Positions 8,676 to 17,398 of a stretch of 64,000 nucleotides of DNA are shown here, one piece after another. The DNA is from Chitinophaga sp. YR627 (GTDB taxonomy: Bacteria > Bacteroidota > Bacteroidia > Chitinophagales > Chitinophagaceae), in the NCBI RefSeq assembly GCF_900114995.1, contig NZ_FOUX01000001.1, positions 620,001 through 684,000 of the forward strand, read 5' to 3'. Each line of letters starts with the position of its first letter. The stretch's first letter is position 1. Both the position numbers and the translations under genes were made by a program. Under the pieces are notes generated by a model. It was not told the origin of the DNA, did no database searches, and saw only the letters and a program-made list of their open reading frames with translations.

Positions 8676-9230
8676 CTAATGTTTATCTGCTGCAGACAGG
8701 TGCTTATTGACAATATCCATGGCACGCTGCCGTAGTTCAGGGTTTCCTTTTTCCATTACATTCAGCAGTTGCCGACATTCATGCAGAAAGGTCGGAATGA
8801 AATCAGCATCGGCACTGGCAATGTCATTGGCATTATCGACGATATCAGCATACTTTATTGTCTGACCTGCCGCGCTGATCTGGCCGAGGCGCTTAGCTTC
8901 CATTTGTTTGCGTTTGCGTCTGTTCCAATGCGGGTAATCTTTCTTTGAATAGATGTCTGTCAGCTCGACGGTCAGGGTGAGTGCACGATCTGCGTCTGCG
9001 GAAGACAGGGTCTTGTGCAGCCAGTCTGATAATTCTTCCTTCGTAACGGCAGTATCTTCCAGTACGTCATGCAACAGGGCTGCTGACAATACCGGAAGAT
9101 CTGGGATGTATGCCCTGCATATTTCCATCACTCTTACAGGATGGTTGATATACGGTTCGTCGGCAAATTTACGCCTTTGGCTGCCGTGCGCCTGTCCGGC
9201 GAAGTCTTTTATCTGGGTAAGTTGGTCCAT
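8676..9230 (-). CDS. Small HD-domain hydrolase, SpoT/Mesh1-like
   Basis: This 184-residue protein is a stand-alone HD metal hydrolase. It shows the SpoT-type signature order: a His-Pro in EPYINHPVRVME, then ALLHDVLEDT with the HD pair and following ED, and IKYADIVDNANDI in place of VKLADRLHNMRTL. In size and order this matches small alarmone hydrolases (Mesh1/SAH), so (p)ppGpp or NADPH phosphate removal is possible but unproven. There is no synthetase or TGS domain. The start is the ATG at 9230, which shares one base with the TGA of the upstream cysteine-rich gene (TGATG); the longer in-frame start would lie inside that gene. The pair is probably translationally coupled. Confidence 0.8.
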   Translation of the reverse strand: MDQLTQIKDFAGQAHGSQRRKFADEPYINHPVRVMEICRAYIPDLPVLSAALLHDVLEDTAVTKEELSDWLHKTLSSADADRALTLTVELTDIYSKKDYPHWNRRKRKQMEAKRLGQISAAGQTIKYADIVDNANDIASADADFIPTFLHECRQLLNVMEKGNPELRQRAMDIVNKHLSAADKH

Positions 9231-9568
9231 CAGGATACGAGTAATTTTCTGCATGCCTCGGCGCATTGTTTACAGCTTTCAGCACATTCCTGGCAATGTT
9301 TGTTGCTGTGCTGACTGCATTCTGCGGCGCATGCTTCGCAAATATCGGCACAAATTGAACAAATTTGTACTGCATTTGCGCTTCCCAGGCTCATTAACTG
9401 TGCGGTAGCGTAACAAATAGCGGCACATTCCATATCCAGCTGGATACAGCGGGCCATCATGGTGACGTCTTTTTCGTCTGTACAGGAAGAGGCGCAGTGA
9501 TTACAGATGGCTGCACAACGGAGGCAGATCTCGATACAGTCCTTGTAGAAGTGATAACCGTTTTTCAT
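9230..9568 (-). CDS. Four-helix-bundle copper-binding protein (Csp/DUF326 type)
   Basis: This 112-residue protein has 19 cysteines by my count. They are placed as CxxxC, CxxC and CxxxCxxC on helices: DCIEICLRCAAICNHCASSC, then MECAAIC, QICSICADICEACAAEC and HCQECAESCKQCAEAC. That spacing lines the inside of a four-helix bundle and stores many Cu(I) ions in copper storage proteins. It has no Tat or Sec signal, so it resembles the cytosolic Csp3 group. Its TGA overlaps the ATG of the HD hydrolase by one base. A link between copper storage and that hydrolase is suggested only by this coupling. Confidence 0.9.
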   Translation of the reverse strand: MKNGYHFYKDCIEICLRCAAICNHCASSCTDEKDVTMMARCIQLDMECAAICYATAQLMSLGSANAVQICSICADICEACAAECSQHSNKHCQECAESCKQCAEACRKLLVS

Positions 9569-9689
9569 TTTGAGTATTTATTGGTGGTGAAGAAATCTAA
9601 AGCGTTCTTTCTTAATCACTTCAAATACCATACAAATCTGAGCAGGCATGCTCAGCCAATATTGTGGCAGAATTTGCTAATTTGCGCCG

Positions 9690-10583
9690 ATGAAACATAC
9701 TTTTCTTTTCCATTGTTTGATTATTATCTGCTGCTCCTGCTTTGCGCAAAAGCGCGCACTGGTCTTTCAGACGGACTTCGGACTGAAGGATGGGGCTGTC
9801 GCCGAAATGAAAGGAGTGGTGTACAGTCTGTCACCTGATATTCCAATGTTCGATCTCACACATGAAATACCTGCCTATAACATCTGGGAGGCGGCTTATC
9901 GTCTGCAACAGACCGCACCTTACTGGCCGGCGGGAACGGTGTTTGTTTCCGTGGTGGACCCTGGTGTGGGTTCAGACAGACGCTCTGTTGTACTCAAGAC
10001 GAAAACCGGCCATTTCTTTGTCACCCCTGATAACGGCACGCTGACCCTGGTGGCAAAACAGCTGGGAATTGCGGAAATCAGGCAGATTGACGAGGCGGTC
10101 AACCGCCGGAAAAACTCAGGGGCTTCCTATACTTTCCATGGAAGGGATGTATATGCTTTCACAGCAGGTAAACTGGCTGCCGGTAAGATCAGCTTTGAGC
10201 AGGTAGGACCTAAACTGGCAGACTCGGTCGTAACGATTTCTTTTCAGCAGCCTGTGTATGCGGATGGTGCTGTAAAGGGGAATATCCCGGTACTGGATGT
10301 GCAGTATGGCAATATCTGGACAAACATAGATCAGCAGACCTTTGCAAAAATGCAGGTAAAACCGGGTGATCTGCTGAAGGTGGTCATCTACAAGGGGAGT
10401 GAACAGATTTATAACGGTACAATGCCGCTGGCTAACACCTTTGCTGCTGTGCCTGAGGGCGAACAGCTTTTATACCTCAATAGCCTGCTAAATGTGTCAT
10501 TTGCAGTGAATATGGGTGACTTTGCGGCGCGCCATCAGGTAAAGAGTGGTCCGGATTGGACAGTGGTGATTAGTCGTCCATAG
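9690..10583 (+). CDS. SAM hydrolase / SAM-hydroxide adenosyltransferase (DUF62 family) with signal peptide
   Basis: The family splits S-adenosylmethionine into adenosine and methionine using water, and is related to the fluorinase and chlorinase. The Asp-Arg-His triad is intact: Asp90 in VVDPGVGSDRR, Arg97 and His150 in YTFHGRDVYAF. Spacings of 7 and 53 residues match archaeal enzymes (D68, R75, H127). FQTDFGLKDG near residue 30 is the other hallmark. The N-terminus (MKHTFLFHCLIIICCSCFAQ) looks like a signal peptide, so the enzyme may be outside the cytoplasm where SAM is not expected. This is odd for a SAM hydrolase. The 297-residue length is normal with the leader added. Confidence 0.88.
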   Translation: MKHTFLFHCLIIICCSCFAQKRALVFQTDFGLKDGAVAEMKGVVYSLSPDIPMFDLTHEIPAYNIWEAAYRLQQTAPYWPAGTVFVSVVDPGVGSDRRSVVLKTKTGHFFVTPDNGTLTLVAKQLGIAEIRQIDEAVNRRKNSGASYTFHGRDVYAFTAGKLAAGKISFEQVGPKLADSVVTISFQQPVYADGAVKGNIPVLDVQYGNIWTNIDQQTFAKMQVKPGDLLKVVIYKGSEQIYNGTMPLANTFAAVPEGEQLLYLNSLLNVSFAVNMGDFAARHQVKSGPDWTVVISRP

Positions 10584-10594
10584 AGAATTTTACT

Positions 10595-10602
10595 TATTTT
10601 TG
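10595..10602 (+). promoter_or_regulatory. Candidate -7 promoter element of the helicase gene
   Basis: TATTTTTG fits TAnnTTTG and lies 32 nt before the helicase ATG. No good TTTG -33 element is present at the right distance. Confidence 0.45.
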
Positions 10603-10634
10603 TCGCTTAGCTTTTTTAATCTTACAAATTTCAG

Positions 10635-12845
10635 ATGCCACAACCGGATACTACAAATACGATGTTTCATCTGGCGGCAGACTTTATCAATCATACCAAC
10701 CGCCACATATTTCTGACAGGTAAAGCCGGAACGGGTAAAACTACCTTCCTGAAATACATTCGGGAGCATACTGCTAAAAATACTGTAGTAGTAGCGCCGA
10801 CAGGCGTTGCCGCGATCAATGCAGGAGGTGTGACCATGCACTCGTTTTTCCAGTTGCCATTTGGTCCTTATGTGCCCGCGAATGCACATCTTTTTGGTGT
10901 GAACAACGGGGTGACTGATACACATGCGCTTTTCCGTAACATCCGATTTAACCATGATAAAAAAGAGCTCCTGAGAGAGATGGAGCTGCTGATTATAGAC
11001 GAGGTCAGCATGGTGCGTGCCGATACACTGGACGCTATTGATGCTATTCTCCGTCATTTCCGGGGACAACCGCTGCTGCCTTTCGGAGGTGTGCAGGTAT
11101 TGTATATCGGAGACCTCTATCAACTGCCACCGGTAATGCCGGATGATCAATGGCAGTTCCTGAAAGATCATTATGAGAGCGTATTCTTCTTTCATGCCAG
11201 GGTGATGCGGCAGTCAGCGCCGCTGTTCATCGAACTGAACAAGATCTACCGGCAGAATGAAGCAACTTTCATCAATCTGCTCAATGGTGTACGTAACAGT
11301 ACACTGGACTGGGATGACCTGGAAATATTGAATCAGCGTTATCTGCCTCATTTTACCGGCGATGACGAACAGTATATCGTACTGACAACGCATAACCGTC
11401 GCGCAGATGAGATCAATAATGCCCGTCTGGCCGCTATGCCCGGACAGATGCATACATTCACGGGTGAGATCAGTGGAGATTTCAGCGATAAGGCGTTGCC
11501 TACCGATATGGACCTGCGTATTAAGCTGGGCGCACAGGTCATGTTTATCAAAAATGACGTGGCAGAGCCCCGCAGGTATTTTAACGGTAAACTGGGTACG
11601 GTGATAGATATTCTATCAGACGATAAGGTAGTCGTGAAACTGGCAGGTGGCGAGGACACGCTCGTGCTTGAAAAAGAGACCTGGCGGAATATTCGTTATT
11701 CCTGGAACAAGACAGAAGAAACCGTCGACGAGGAAGAACTGGGTAGTTTCAAACAATACCCTATCCGGCTTGCCTGGGCGATCACGATCCATAAAAGTCA
11801 GGGCCTGACCTTTGAAAAAGCTATTATAGATGCAGGTAATGCCTTTGCCCCCGGACAGGTTTATGTGGCATTGAGCCGCTGTACTTCCCTGGACGGACTG
11901 GTATTACACTCGCGTATTCACCCTGGTGCGATCCGTACGGATCAGCAGGTACAGGAGTTCTCTTCCGGTTTCCATAAGGAAGATGAACTGGAACTGCTGC
12001 TGGATAGCGAGAAAATGGTTTTCTGGGCAGAACAGCTGCTGAAGTTATTCGGAGCGGAAAAGATCCTGACGGAACTGCAACAACATGCTGCCTGGTTGAG
12101 AGACAAGAAAATGAACGGTATGGAAAGCGCGGTGACACTGAGCCGTGGTTTGCAGCAGCGGGGTGCTCAGTTGCACGAAGTAGGACTAAAATTCAGGCAA
12201 CAACTGGATCCCCTGCTGAAAGATGTGTTATTGAATGGGAATACATCCCTGTTGAAAGAGCGTGTAGGGAAGGCAGTGGCATACTTTACAAATGAAATAT
12301 ACGAAGGGTTCATACAGCCGATCAGAAGGGAAAGAGACCTGGTGAAGAGTATTGCCAAAGTGAAAAAATATGTGCTGCAATTATCAGGACTGGAACATTT
12401 CCTCTGGAACAGGTTACAGCTTTTTGCTGACGCAAGTTACGGGAACCTGAAATTCAATGAAGGGTTGCCAGACTATGGCACACTGCGTGCGCCAGCTAAT
12501 GAGGAGAAGGCTAAGGAAAAGGAGAAAGCGGGCAAGAAACGTGAGGCCGGAGGCAGCCGGAGAGGCACCCTTGAATTGTACCTCGCCGGTAAATCACTGG
12601 CAGAGATCTCTGCAGAACGTGGTTTGGCACTGAGTACGGTAGAGAGTCATCTTGCGGATTGTGTTGCTAATGACGAATTACAGGTGAACCGCTTTGTAGG
12701 TGATAAAAAACTGGCCATGATATTGCCGCTTGTGAAGGAGCTGGGTGTGACTGCTTCAGGGCCGATTAAGGCACGATTGGGAGAAGACGTGACCTGGGCA
12801 GAGATAAGGGCCGTGCAGGCACATTGGAGGAGAGCGATGGAATAG
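10635..12845 (+). CDS. Pif1/RecD-like superfamily 1B DNA helicase with C-terminal HTH
   Basis: This 736-residue DNA helicase shows the SF1B motifs in order. Walker A is GKAGTGKT (residues 29-36), motif Ia follows VVVAPTGVAAIN, Walker B is LLIIDEVSM, and motif III is YIGDLYQLPPV. Motif V is ITIHKSQGLTFEKAIID and motif VI is QVYVALSRC. After the helicase core (about residue 430) come a linker and a basic Lys/Glu/Arg stretch. A helix-turn-helix like that of HTH_40 follows (TLELYLAGKSLAEISAERG, about residues 640-660). This architecture is common in Bacteroidota and probably acts in replication-fork or recombination repair. The 3' end of the gene appears to have been duplicated downstream (separate repeat entry). 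Confidence 0.92.
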   Translation: MPQPDTTNTMFHLAADFINHTNRHIFLTGKAGTGKTTFLKYIREHTAKNTVVVAPTGVAAINAGGVTMHSFFQLPFGPYVPANAHLFGVNNGVTDTHALFRNIRFNHDKKELLREMELLIIDEVSMVRADTLDAIDAILRHFRGQPLLPFGGVQVLYIGDLYQLPPVMPDDQWQFLKDHYESVFFFHARVMRQSAPLFIELNKIYRQNEATFINLLNGVRNSTLDWDDLEILNQRYLPHFTGDDEQYIVLTTHNRRADEINNARLAAMPGQMHTFTGEISGDFSDKALPTDMDLRIKLGAQVMFIKNDVAEPRRYFNGKLGTVIDILSDDKVVVKLAGGEDTLVLEKETWRNIRYSWNKTEETVDEEELGSFKQYPIRLAWAITIHKSQGLTFEKAIIDAGNAFAPGQVYVALSRCTSLDGLVLHSRIHPGAIRTDQQVQEFSSGFHKEDELELLLDSEKMVFWAEQLLKLFGAEKILTELQQHAAWLRDKKMNGMESAVTLSRGLQQRGAQLHEVGLKFRQQLDPLLKDVLLNGNTSLLKERVGKAVAYFTNEIYEGFIQPIRRERDLVKSIAKVKKYVLQLSGLEHFLWNRLQLFADASYGNLKFNEGLPDYGTLRAPANEEKAKEKEKAGKKREAGGSRRGTLELYLAGKSLAEISAERGLALSTVESHLADCVANDELQVNRFVGDKKLAMILPLVKELGVTASGPIKARLGEDVTWAEIRAVQAHWRRAME

Positions 12846-13028
12846 TGTGCAGGTGATGAGGGCTTTATTCGGTATGGTTCGTAAAGGATGTTACCTGGAT
12901 GGTAATAAGGACGGTACAGGCACGTAGGAGGATGGCTATGGAATAATATGCGCTGATGATGGTACTATCAGTTTCGGTGTGGATATGATGTTGTGCGGGT
13001 AAAGACAGGTGCTATATGCAGGCACATT
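12770..13028 (+). repeat. Degenerate ~101-bp tandem duplications of the helicase 3' end
   Basis: The last ~90 bp of the helicase (12770-12861) are copied imperfectly at 12871-12961, offset by 101 bp. In one frame the second copy still reads DVTW, IR, VQA and AME followed by a stop, as the real C-terminus does. A weaker third copy keeps TGCAGGCACATT at 13017-13028, offset about 203 bp from 12814. No promoter, start or terminator makes this a gene. It fills the 277 bp before the MgtC-like gene. Confidence 0.55.
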
Positions 13029-13122
13029 ATCTGTATCTGGTGTATCAGGGTGCAGAGCACATTCATGCCAGATTGATTATATTCAGGGGACAAATGTATT
13101 GTTAACTTAAATAGATGTAGCG

Positions 13123-14409
13123 TTGAATGATCAGGTAGAGCATTTTGATGTTTTGTCCATTGCAATGAAGATTGCAGTCGCCGTGGGTATAGGTATGCTG
13201 ATTGGCCTTGAAAGAAACTGGTCGCATAAAGAGGCCGGTATCCGGACATTTTCTATCGTTTCACTGACGGGCATGTTATGCATGCAGATAGATACCAGTC
13301 TGGTTGTAGCAGGACTTGCCGCAGTATGTCTGCTGATCATTATATCTAACCTGAAGAGTTTCCTGACAGACAGAAGTTCGGAAATGACCACTTCTGCGGC
13401 GCTGATCGCGTGTTATATACTTGGAGTGCTGATTGGCAAGGGGCACATATTTACGCCGGTGGCGGCGGCAATTGTGATCACCATGCTGCTCGCCTGGAAA
13501 TCAGAATTAAGGAAGTTTGCCGGCGGATTACAGCCTTCAGAGATAAGAAGTGCCATCCTGCTTGGGTTGATTGGTTTTGTTATATATCCATTGTTGCCTG
13601 ACCGCTATATTGACCGCTGGGAGATTGTCAATCTAAGTGATGCCTGGGTCAGTATTATAGCAATTGCGGGTATCGGCTTTCTCAATTACATTTTCCTGAA
13701 ATTATTCAGTTCGAAGGGGCTGTATCTTGGCGCTGTTTTCGGAGGACTGGTCAACAGTACCGCTACGATAGCGGAGATGACTACGAGAGTGGAGGAATCA
13801 GGTACTCCCTCAAGGATCACGATTTTGTCAAGTATCATCAATATTTCCATGTTTACAAGGAATATGATACTGGCGGCCATTTTTGTGCCATTATCCCTGA
13901 CCGCGACCTTACTGCCCCTCCTGGCAATGTCCTGTGTGGCCGGTTTCTGGATCTGGCGCGATCTGAAGCAGGAGGCAGCCTATGGAGAAGTGGAGCAGGA
14001 GCTTCAATTAACCTCTCCAATATCGGTAAAGAAAATCCTATCATTTGGCCTGTTATTTTTAATTATTCAGATAGGGGGCACCTTGTTAACCCGCATGCTG
14101 GGAGAGGGTGGCCTGCTGGCGACTGGTTTTCTGGGAGGGCTGGTCAGCAGTGCCAGTACCACAGCCGCAGCGGCGACCATGGCGTCTCATGGACAGATCT
14201 CACCTGCATTGGCTGGTAGTACAGCCATCCTTTCATCGATGGCCAGCGCATTGGTAGACTTTCCGATAGTATGGAAGAATATCAGGGATAAGCGCCTGGT
14301 AAAGGCATTTAGTCTGAAGCTGACAAGTGTGCTCGTCGTGGGGTTTGCCGCAGTAGCGCTTGATCATATTTTCAGGATATCAGAAGCCCTGATCAATGCA
14401 ATAAAGTAA
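13123..14409 (+). CDS. MgtC/SapB-family membrane protein with DUF4010 domain
   Basis: This polytopic inner-membrane protein has about 428 residues and roughly 11-12 hydrophobic segments. The N-terminal ~140 residues carry the MgtC hallmark GIGMLIGLERNWSHKEAGIRTFSIVSLTG. The C-terminal part is the DUF4010 type, with GLVNSTATIAEMTTR and GLVSSASTTAAAATMA as paired repeat-like motifs. The function is not known; MgtC proteins affect Mg2+ homeostasis and ATP synthase in some bacteria. The first in-frame codon after a stop is TTG 13123. ATG 13165 (MKIAVAVGIG) is a fair alternative start. Confidence 0.85.
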   Translation: MNDQVEHFDVLSIAMKIAVAVGIGMLIGLERNWSHKEAGIRTFSIVSLTGMLCMQIDTSLVVAGLAAVCLLIIISNLKSFLTDRSSEMTTSAALIACYILGVLIGKGHIFTPVAAAIVITMLLAWKSELRKFAGGLQPSEIRSAILLGLIGFVIYPLLPDRYIDRWEIVNLSDAWVSIIAIAGIGFLNYIFLKLFSSKGLYLGAVFGGLVNSTATIAEMTTRVEESGTPSRITILSSIINISMFTRNMILAAIFVPLSLTATLLPLLAMSCVAGFWIWRDLKQEAAYGEVEQELQLTSPISVKKILSFGLLFLIIQIGGTLLTRMLGEGGLLATGFLGGLVSSASTTAAAATMASHGQISPALAGSTAILSSMASALVDFPIVWKNIRDKRLVKAFSLKLTSVLVVGFAAVALDHIFRISEALINAIK

Positions 14410-14446
14410 ACATTTCTCCTATCCCGTAATGGTTTACAGCTATCAA

Positions 14447-14481
14447 TTCCAGTTTCTTTCCAGATTTGGGCCTGAACTTTG
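14447..14481 (+). promoter_or_regulatory. Tandem 11-bp direct-repeat operator and -7 box before the response regulator
   Basis: Two half-sites TTCCAG start at 14447 and 14458, 11 bp apart, each followed by a T-rich half, and the 24-bp block ends in GGG. Three nucleotides later comes GAACTTTG (14474-14481), a -7-like box with no -33 TTTG. The same arrangement precedes 16591 and 17480. Tandem 11-bp repeats next to a weak promoter fit an OmpR/PhoB-type activator site, which implies autoregulation. Confidence 0.6.
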
Positions 14482-14540
14482 CTGCCTGGACTATTTTATG
14501 AAATTCCATCAATAGACAAGACTAAAAACGTTCCCGGGTA

Positions 14541-15215
14541 ATGAATATACTGCTGATAGAAGATGAAACGGATTTACAGGAAGTAGTGAAAGATTCGCTT
14601 GCAAAGGAGGGATTCCTGGTGGAAACTGCTGATACCTTTCAGGAAGGATTGAAAAAGATCAGTTTTTACGACTATGACTGCGTGTTACTGGATATCACGT
14701 TGCCAGGCGGTGATGGGCTGCAGATACTGGAACACCTTAAGAATATAGGTAAGTCAGAGAATGTGATCATCATATCAGCAAAAGATTCAGTAGATGATAA
14801 GATCAGGGGTTTGAACCTCGGGGCAGATGATTATCTGACTAAACCTTTTCATATTGCAGAACTCAATGCACGGGTTAAATCGGTCTTGCGCAGAAAGACA
14901 TTTGAAGGAAAGAATATCCTCGAATGCGCAAATATAAAGGTGGATCTCAATGAGTTTATGGCGCATGTGAATGATATACCCATGACGCTGAACAGAAAGG
15001 AGTTTGATATCCTGGTGTATCTCATGGCAAACCGGAATCGTCTGATCAGCAAATCTTCCCTTGCAGAGAAGGTATGGGGAGACTATATGGACGATGCTGA
15101 TGATTTTGAATTTCTCTATTCCCAGATAAAAAACTTACGAAAGAAACTGAAGGACAGCGGCGCAGAAGTTAAAATTAGCGCGATGTATGGGATGGGGTAT
15201 AAGCTGGAAGCATGA
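14541..15215 (+). CDS. Two-component response regulator, OmpR/PhoB family
   Basis: This 224-residue DNA-binding regulator has a receiver domain (residues 1-115) with the acidic pair Glu7-Asp8 (LLIEDE), the phospho-acceptor Asp51 in CVLLDITLPGGDG, and the Lys in YLTKPF. A winged helix (about 125-222) ends in the OmpR-type VRGMGYKLEA-like motif (KISAMYGMGYKLE). It overlaps the histidine kinase gene by 4 nt (ATGA). The three matching tandem-repeat operators at 14447, 16544 and 17399 are its most likely targets. Confidence 0.95.
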   Translation: MNILLIEDETDLQEVVKDSLAKEGFLVETADTFQEGLKKISFYDYDCVLLDITLPGGDGLQILEHLKNIGKSENVIIISAKDSVDDKIRGLNLGADDYLTKPFHIAELNARVKSVLRRKTFEGKNILECANIKVDLNEFMAHVNDIPMTLNRKEFDILVYLMANRNRLISKSSLAEKVWGDYMDDADDFEFLYSQIKNLRKKLKDSGAEVKISAMYGMGYKLEA

Positions 15216-16492
15216 AACTGCACAATTATACACTGAAATATCTGGCAATAGCACTGCTATCGATTATTGTTTTGTGGGGAGTGCTGTTTTATCTGCATAT
15301 CAGGCAGGAAATAGGGGAGAGCCTGGACCGGAATCTCAGTAATTATAAACTTGATTTTATTGAATCTGCACAAAAGGATGCTGCTGTATTAACACGTTTA
15401 TCAGTATCGGGTAACTTCTTTCAGGTACAGGAGATCGGAGAAGAAGAAGCGCTGAAGATCCGCGACAGATATGAGGACAACACAATTGAACAGGACGGGG
15501 AAACGATTGCTGCCCGGAGATTAAGCTCCGCTTTTGAACTGAATGGCCATTATTACAGGCTTGAAGTGACTACTTCAACTTTAGAGGAAGATACCCTGAT
15601 CAAAAATATCCTTTATGGTATTATTCTTTTGTATCTGGCACTCTTACTGAGTGTGCTGTTTATCAATAACTTACTGTTAAGGAAAGTCTGGCGGCCATTT
15701 TATGCCATTATCCGCCAGATTGAAAAGTTCCAGTTAGGGAAGAATACCCGTATTACAACAACGCCCACAAAGATTTCAGAGTTTGCATCACTGAACGAGA
15801 CCATTGAATCACTGGTAGCAAGAGCAGAAGATGCTTTCTCTGGTCAGCGCCAGTTCGTGGAGAATGCATCTCATGAACTACAAACACCCCTGGCGATCAG
15901 CTTAAACAGACTGGAACTACTACTGGAAAATGAACCTCTTTCCCCTGAAGGTGCGACCGCTGTCTCACAGGTGATGAAAGGACTGGAACGGCTTTCCCGT
16001 CTGAATAAGACTTTACTCTTACTGACCCGGATAGAAAATAACCAGTATTTAGACACGACGGTGGTGAACTTCAATAAACTGATCGCCTCTCTGATACATG
16101 AATTTGAAGACCTGGCAGGGCATAAGAGTGTGCAGGTTCAGTTTACAGAAAATAATCCCTCGCTGCAGTTATCTATGAATGAAGATCTTGCAGGGATATT
16201 GATAGTAAATCTCCTGAAAAATGCGATTGTACATAACGTTGAACAGGGGAAAGTCATAGTTGCCACCTATGCTGACAGACTCGAGATTGCGAATACAGGT
16301 GCACAGGAGCCGCTGGATGTAAAAAGAGTTTTTGACCGCTTTTATAAGAACTCAGCGAATAAGCAATCCACGGGATTGGGATTGGCTATCGTAAAGGCGA
16401 TTGCCAATCAGTATGGACTGAATGCTGTATATAGCTATAGAGATGGCCTGCACGTTATTTCTCTTTTGTTTCCCAAGAAATCAGATCATTAG
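15212..16492 (+). CDS. Two-component sensor histidine kinase
   Basis: This 426-residue membrane kinase partners the upstream regulator. Membrane helices lie at about residues 9-29 and 133-154, with a ~100-residue periplasmic sensor between them. A HAMP-like linker follows, then HisKA with His221 in FVENASHELQTPL. The ATPase domain has NLLKNAIVHN as N-box, FDRFYKNS as F-box and STGLGLAIVKAI as G-box. The G1 box (usually DxGxG) is degenerate here, reading LEIANTGAQEP, as in several Bacteroidota kinases. The gene starts within the regulator's stop (ATGA). Confidence 0.94.
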   Translation: MKLHNYTLKYLAIALLSIIVLWGVLFYLHIRQEIGESLDRNLSNYKLDFIESAQKDAAVLTRLSVSGNFFQVQEIGEEEALKIRDRYEDNTIEQDGETIAARRLSSAFELNGHYYRLEVTTSTLEEDTLIKNILYGIILLYLALLLSVLFINNLLLRKVWRPFYAIIRQIEKFQLGKNTRITTTPTKISEFASLNETIESLVARAEDAFSGQRQFVENASHELQTPLAISLNRLELLLENEPLSPEGATAVSQVMKGLERLSRLNKTLLLLTRIENNQYLDTTVVNFNKLIASLIHEFEDLAGHKSVQVQFTENNPSLQLSMNEDLAGILIVNLLKNAIVHNVEQGKVIVATYADRLEIANTGAQEPLDVKRVFDRFYKNSANKQSTGLGLAIVKAIANQYGLNAVYSYRDGLHVISLLFPKKSDH

Positions 16493-16543
16493 CTGTGAAC
16501 AATCTATTCATAACAGGATAGATCGTCCTGAAGTCTTTTGTTA

Positions 16544-16578
16544 TTCCCGGATTCTTCCGGTTTCGGGTCCTAATCTTG
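16544..16578 (+). promoter_or_regulatory. Tandem 11-bp direct-repeat operator and -7 box before the beta-barrel-like gene
   Basis: TTCCCGG begins at 16544 or 16545 and TTCCGG at 16555, and the block ends in CGGG at 16567. TAATCTTG (16571-16578) follows after exactly 3 nt. Block length and spacing are the same as at 14447 and 17399. Confidence 0.58.
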
Positions 16579-16590
16579 TCGTAGAAAAAA

Positions 16591-17394
16591 ATGTCTGCGA
16601 TGATGAAAAGAACGATACTATTTCAGTTATTGATCATGTATGCAATCAATGTTAACGCCCAGTCCTCAGTGAGGCAGAATATTAAGCACGTCGAACCATT
16701 GCAGGTAGATCTGATACAGGATCTGAATGCCCGTAAGGGTGACAGACAGCTGGAGATTGATCTTGATATTGATCTGCAACATCGCTATAATGCAGTGAGT
16801 ATCGAGTTGGAATATGAGCATACCTTTTCACAGAGACTGGGAATGGAGCTAGCGATGCCACTCAGTTTATATGGTCTGAAATCAGGTTATAATACAGCGG
16901 CGGATATTCCTCACAACAGGATAGAGGGGCTAAAACTGGGGCTGCAATATACCTTTTCCACTATACAGCAGATCAGGACAACCATGGCGCTTGCGCTGAT
17001 CCACGAAAGTCATTTTCATTCTTTTACATCAATGAAAAAGGGTAGTCGCCTGATGAAAGGTTATTCCGAAACTGCGGCTTTTGTTGCTGCCAAACGCTTG
17101 GGCAGACGTATACATACAATGTTGTATACAGGACCGGAATGGGAAATAATGCCTGGTGCATCCCGTAAGCCCGTTTTACATAGCGATATCAGTATTCACT
17201 GGCAGGTGGCAAAGCGTCAGTATGTAGGCCTTGAATACGTCTATAAAAGCGGAAAAGAAACAGTACCTGAGATCTATCCACAACTAAAAATGGCACTCAC
17301 CAGGCATATGGATCTTTGTCTGGCGGCAGCTATTCCAGCAAAAAAAACACACGAAGGGATTAATATTCAGGGAAGTCTGGAGATAAAATTGTAG
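16591..17394 (+). CDS. Secreted outer-membrane beta-barrel-like protein of unknown function (HAEPL-type)
   Basis: This 267-residue protein has a signal peptide ending at INVNAQ. The mature N-terminus reads VEPLQVDLIQDLNARKGDRQ, a variant of the 'HAEPLxLDLIRDLGARKGE' opening found in a family of Bacteroidota envelope proteins. Alternating strands with aromatic ends follow (VSIELEYEHTF, GLKLGLQYTFS, QYVGLEYVYKS), and the last residues (GSLEIKL) look like a barrel-closing strand. Function is unknown. It lies between the two-component genes and a PepSY-like gene and shares their operator, so it probably belongs to that regulon. ATG 16600 or 16603 are alternative starts that still keep the signal peptide. 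Confidence 0.7.
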   Translation: MSAMMKRTILFQLLIMYAINVNAQSSVRQNIKHVEPLQVDLIQDLNARKGDRQLEIDLDIDLQHRYNAVSIELEYEHTFSQRLGMELAMPLSLYGLKSGYNTAADIPHNRIEGLKLGLQYTFSTIQQIRTTMALALIHESHFHSFTSMKKGSRLMKGYSETAAFVAAKRLGRRIHTMLYTGPEWEIMPGASRKPVLHSDISIHWQVAKRQYVGLEYVYKSGKETVPEIYPQLKMALTRHMDLCLAAAIPAKKTHEGINIQGSLEIKL

Positions 17395-17398
17395 CGAA

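Noticed and set aside
9497..9838. 113-codon plus-strand frame across the Csp and SAM hydrolase genes
   Set aside because: It overlaps two well-supported genes and its translation has no family character.
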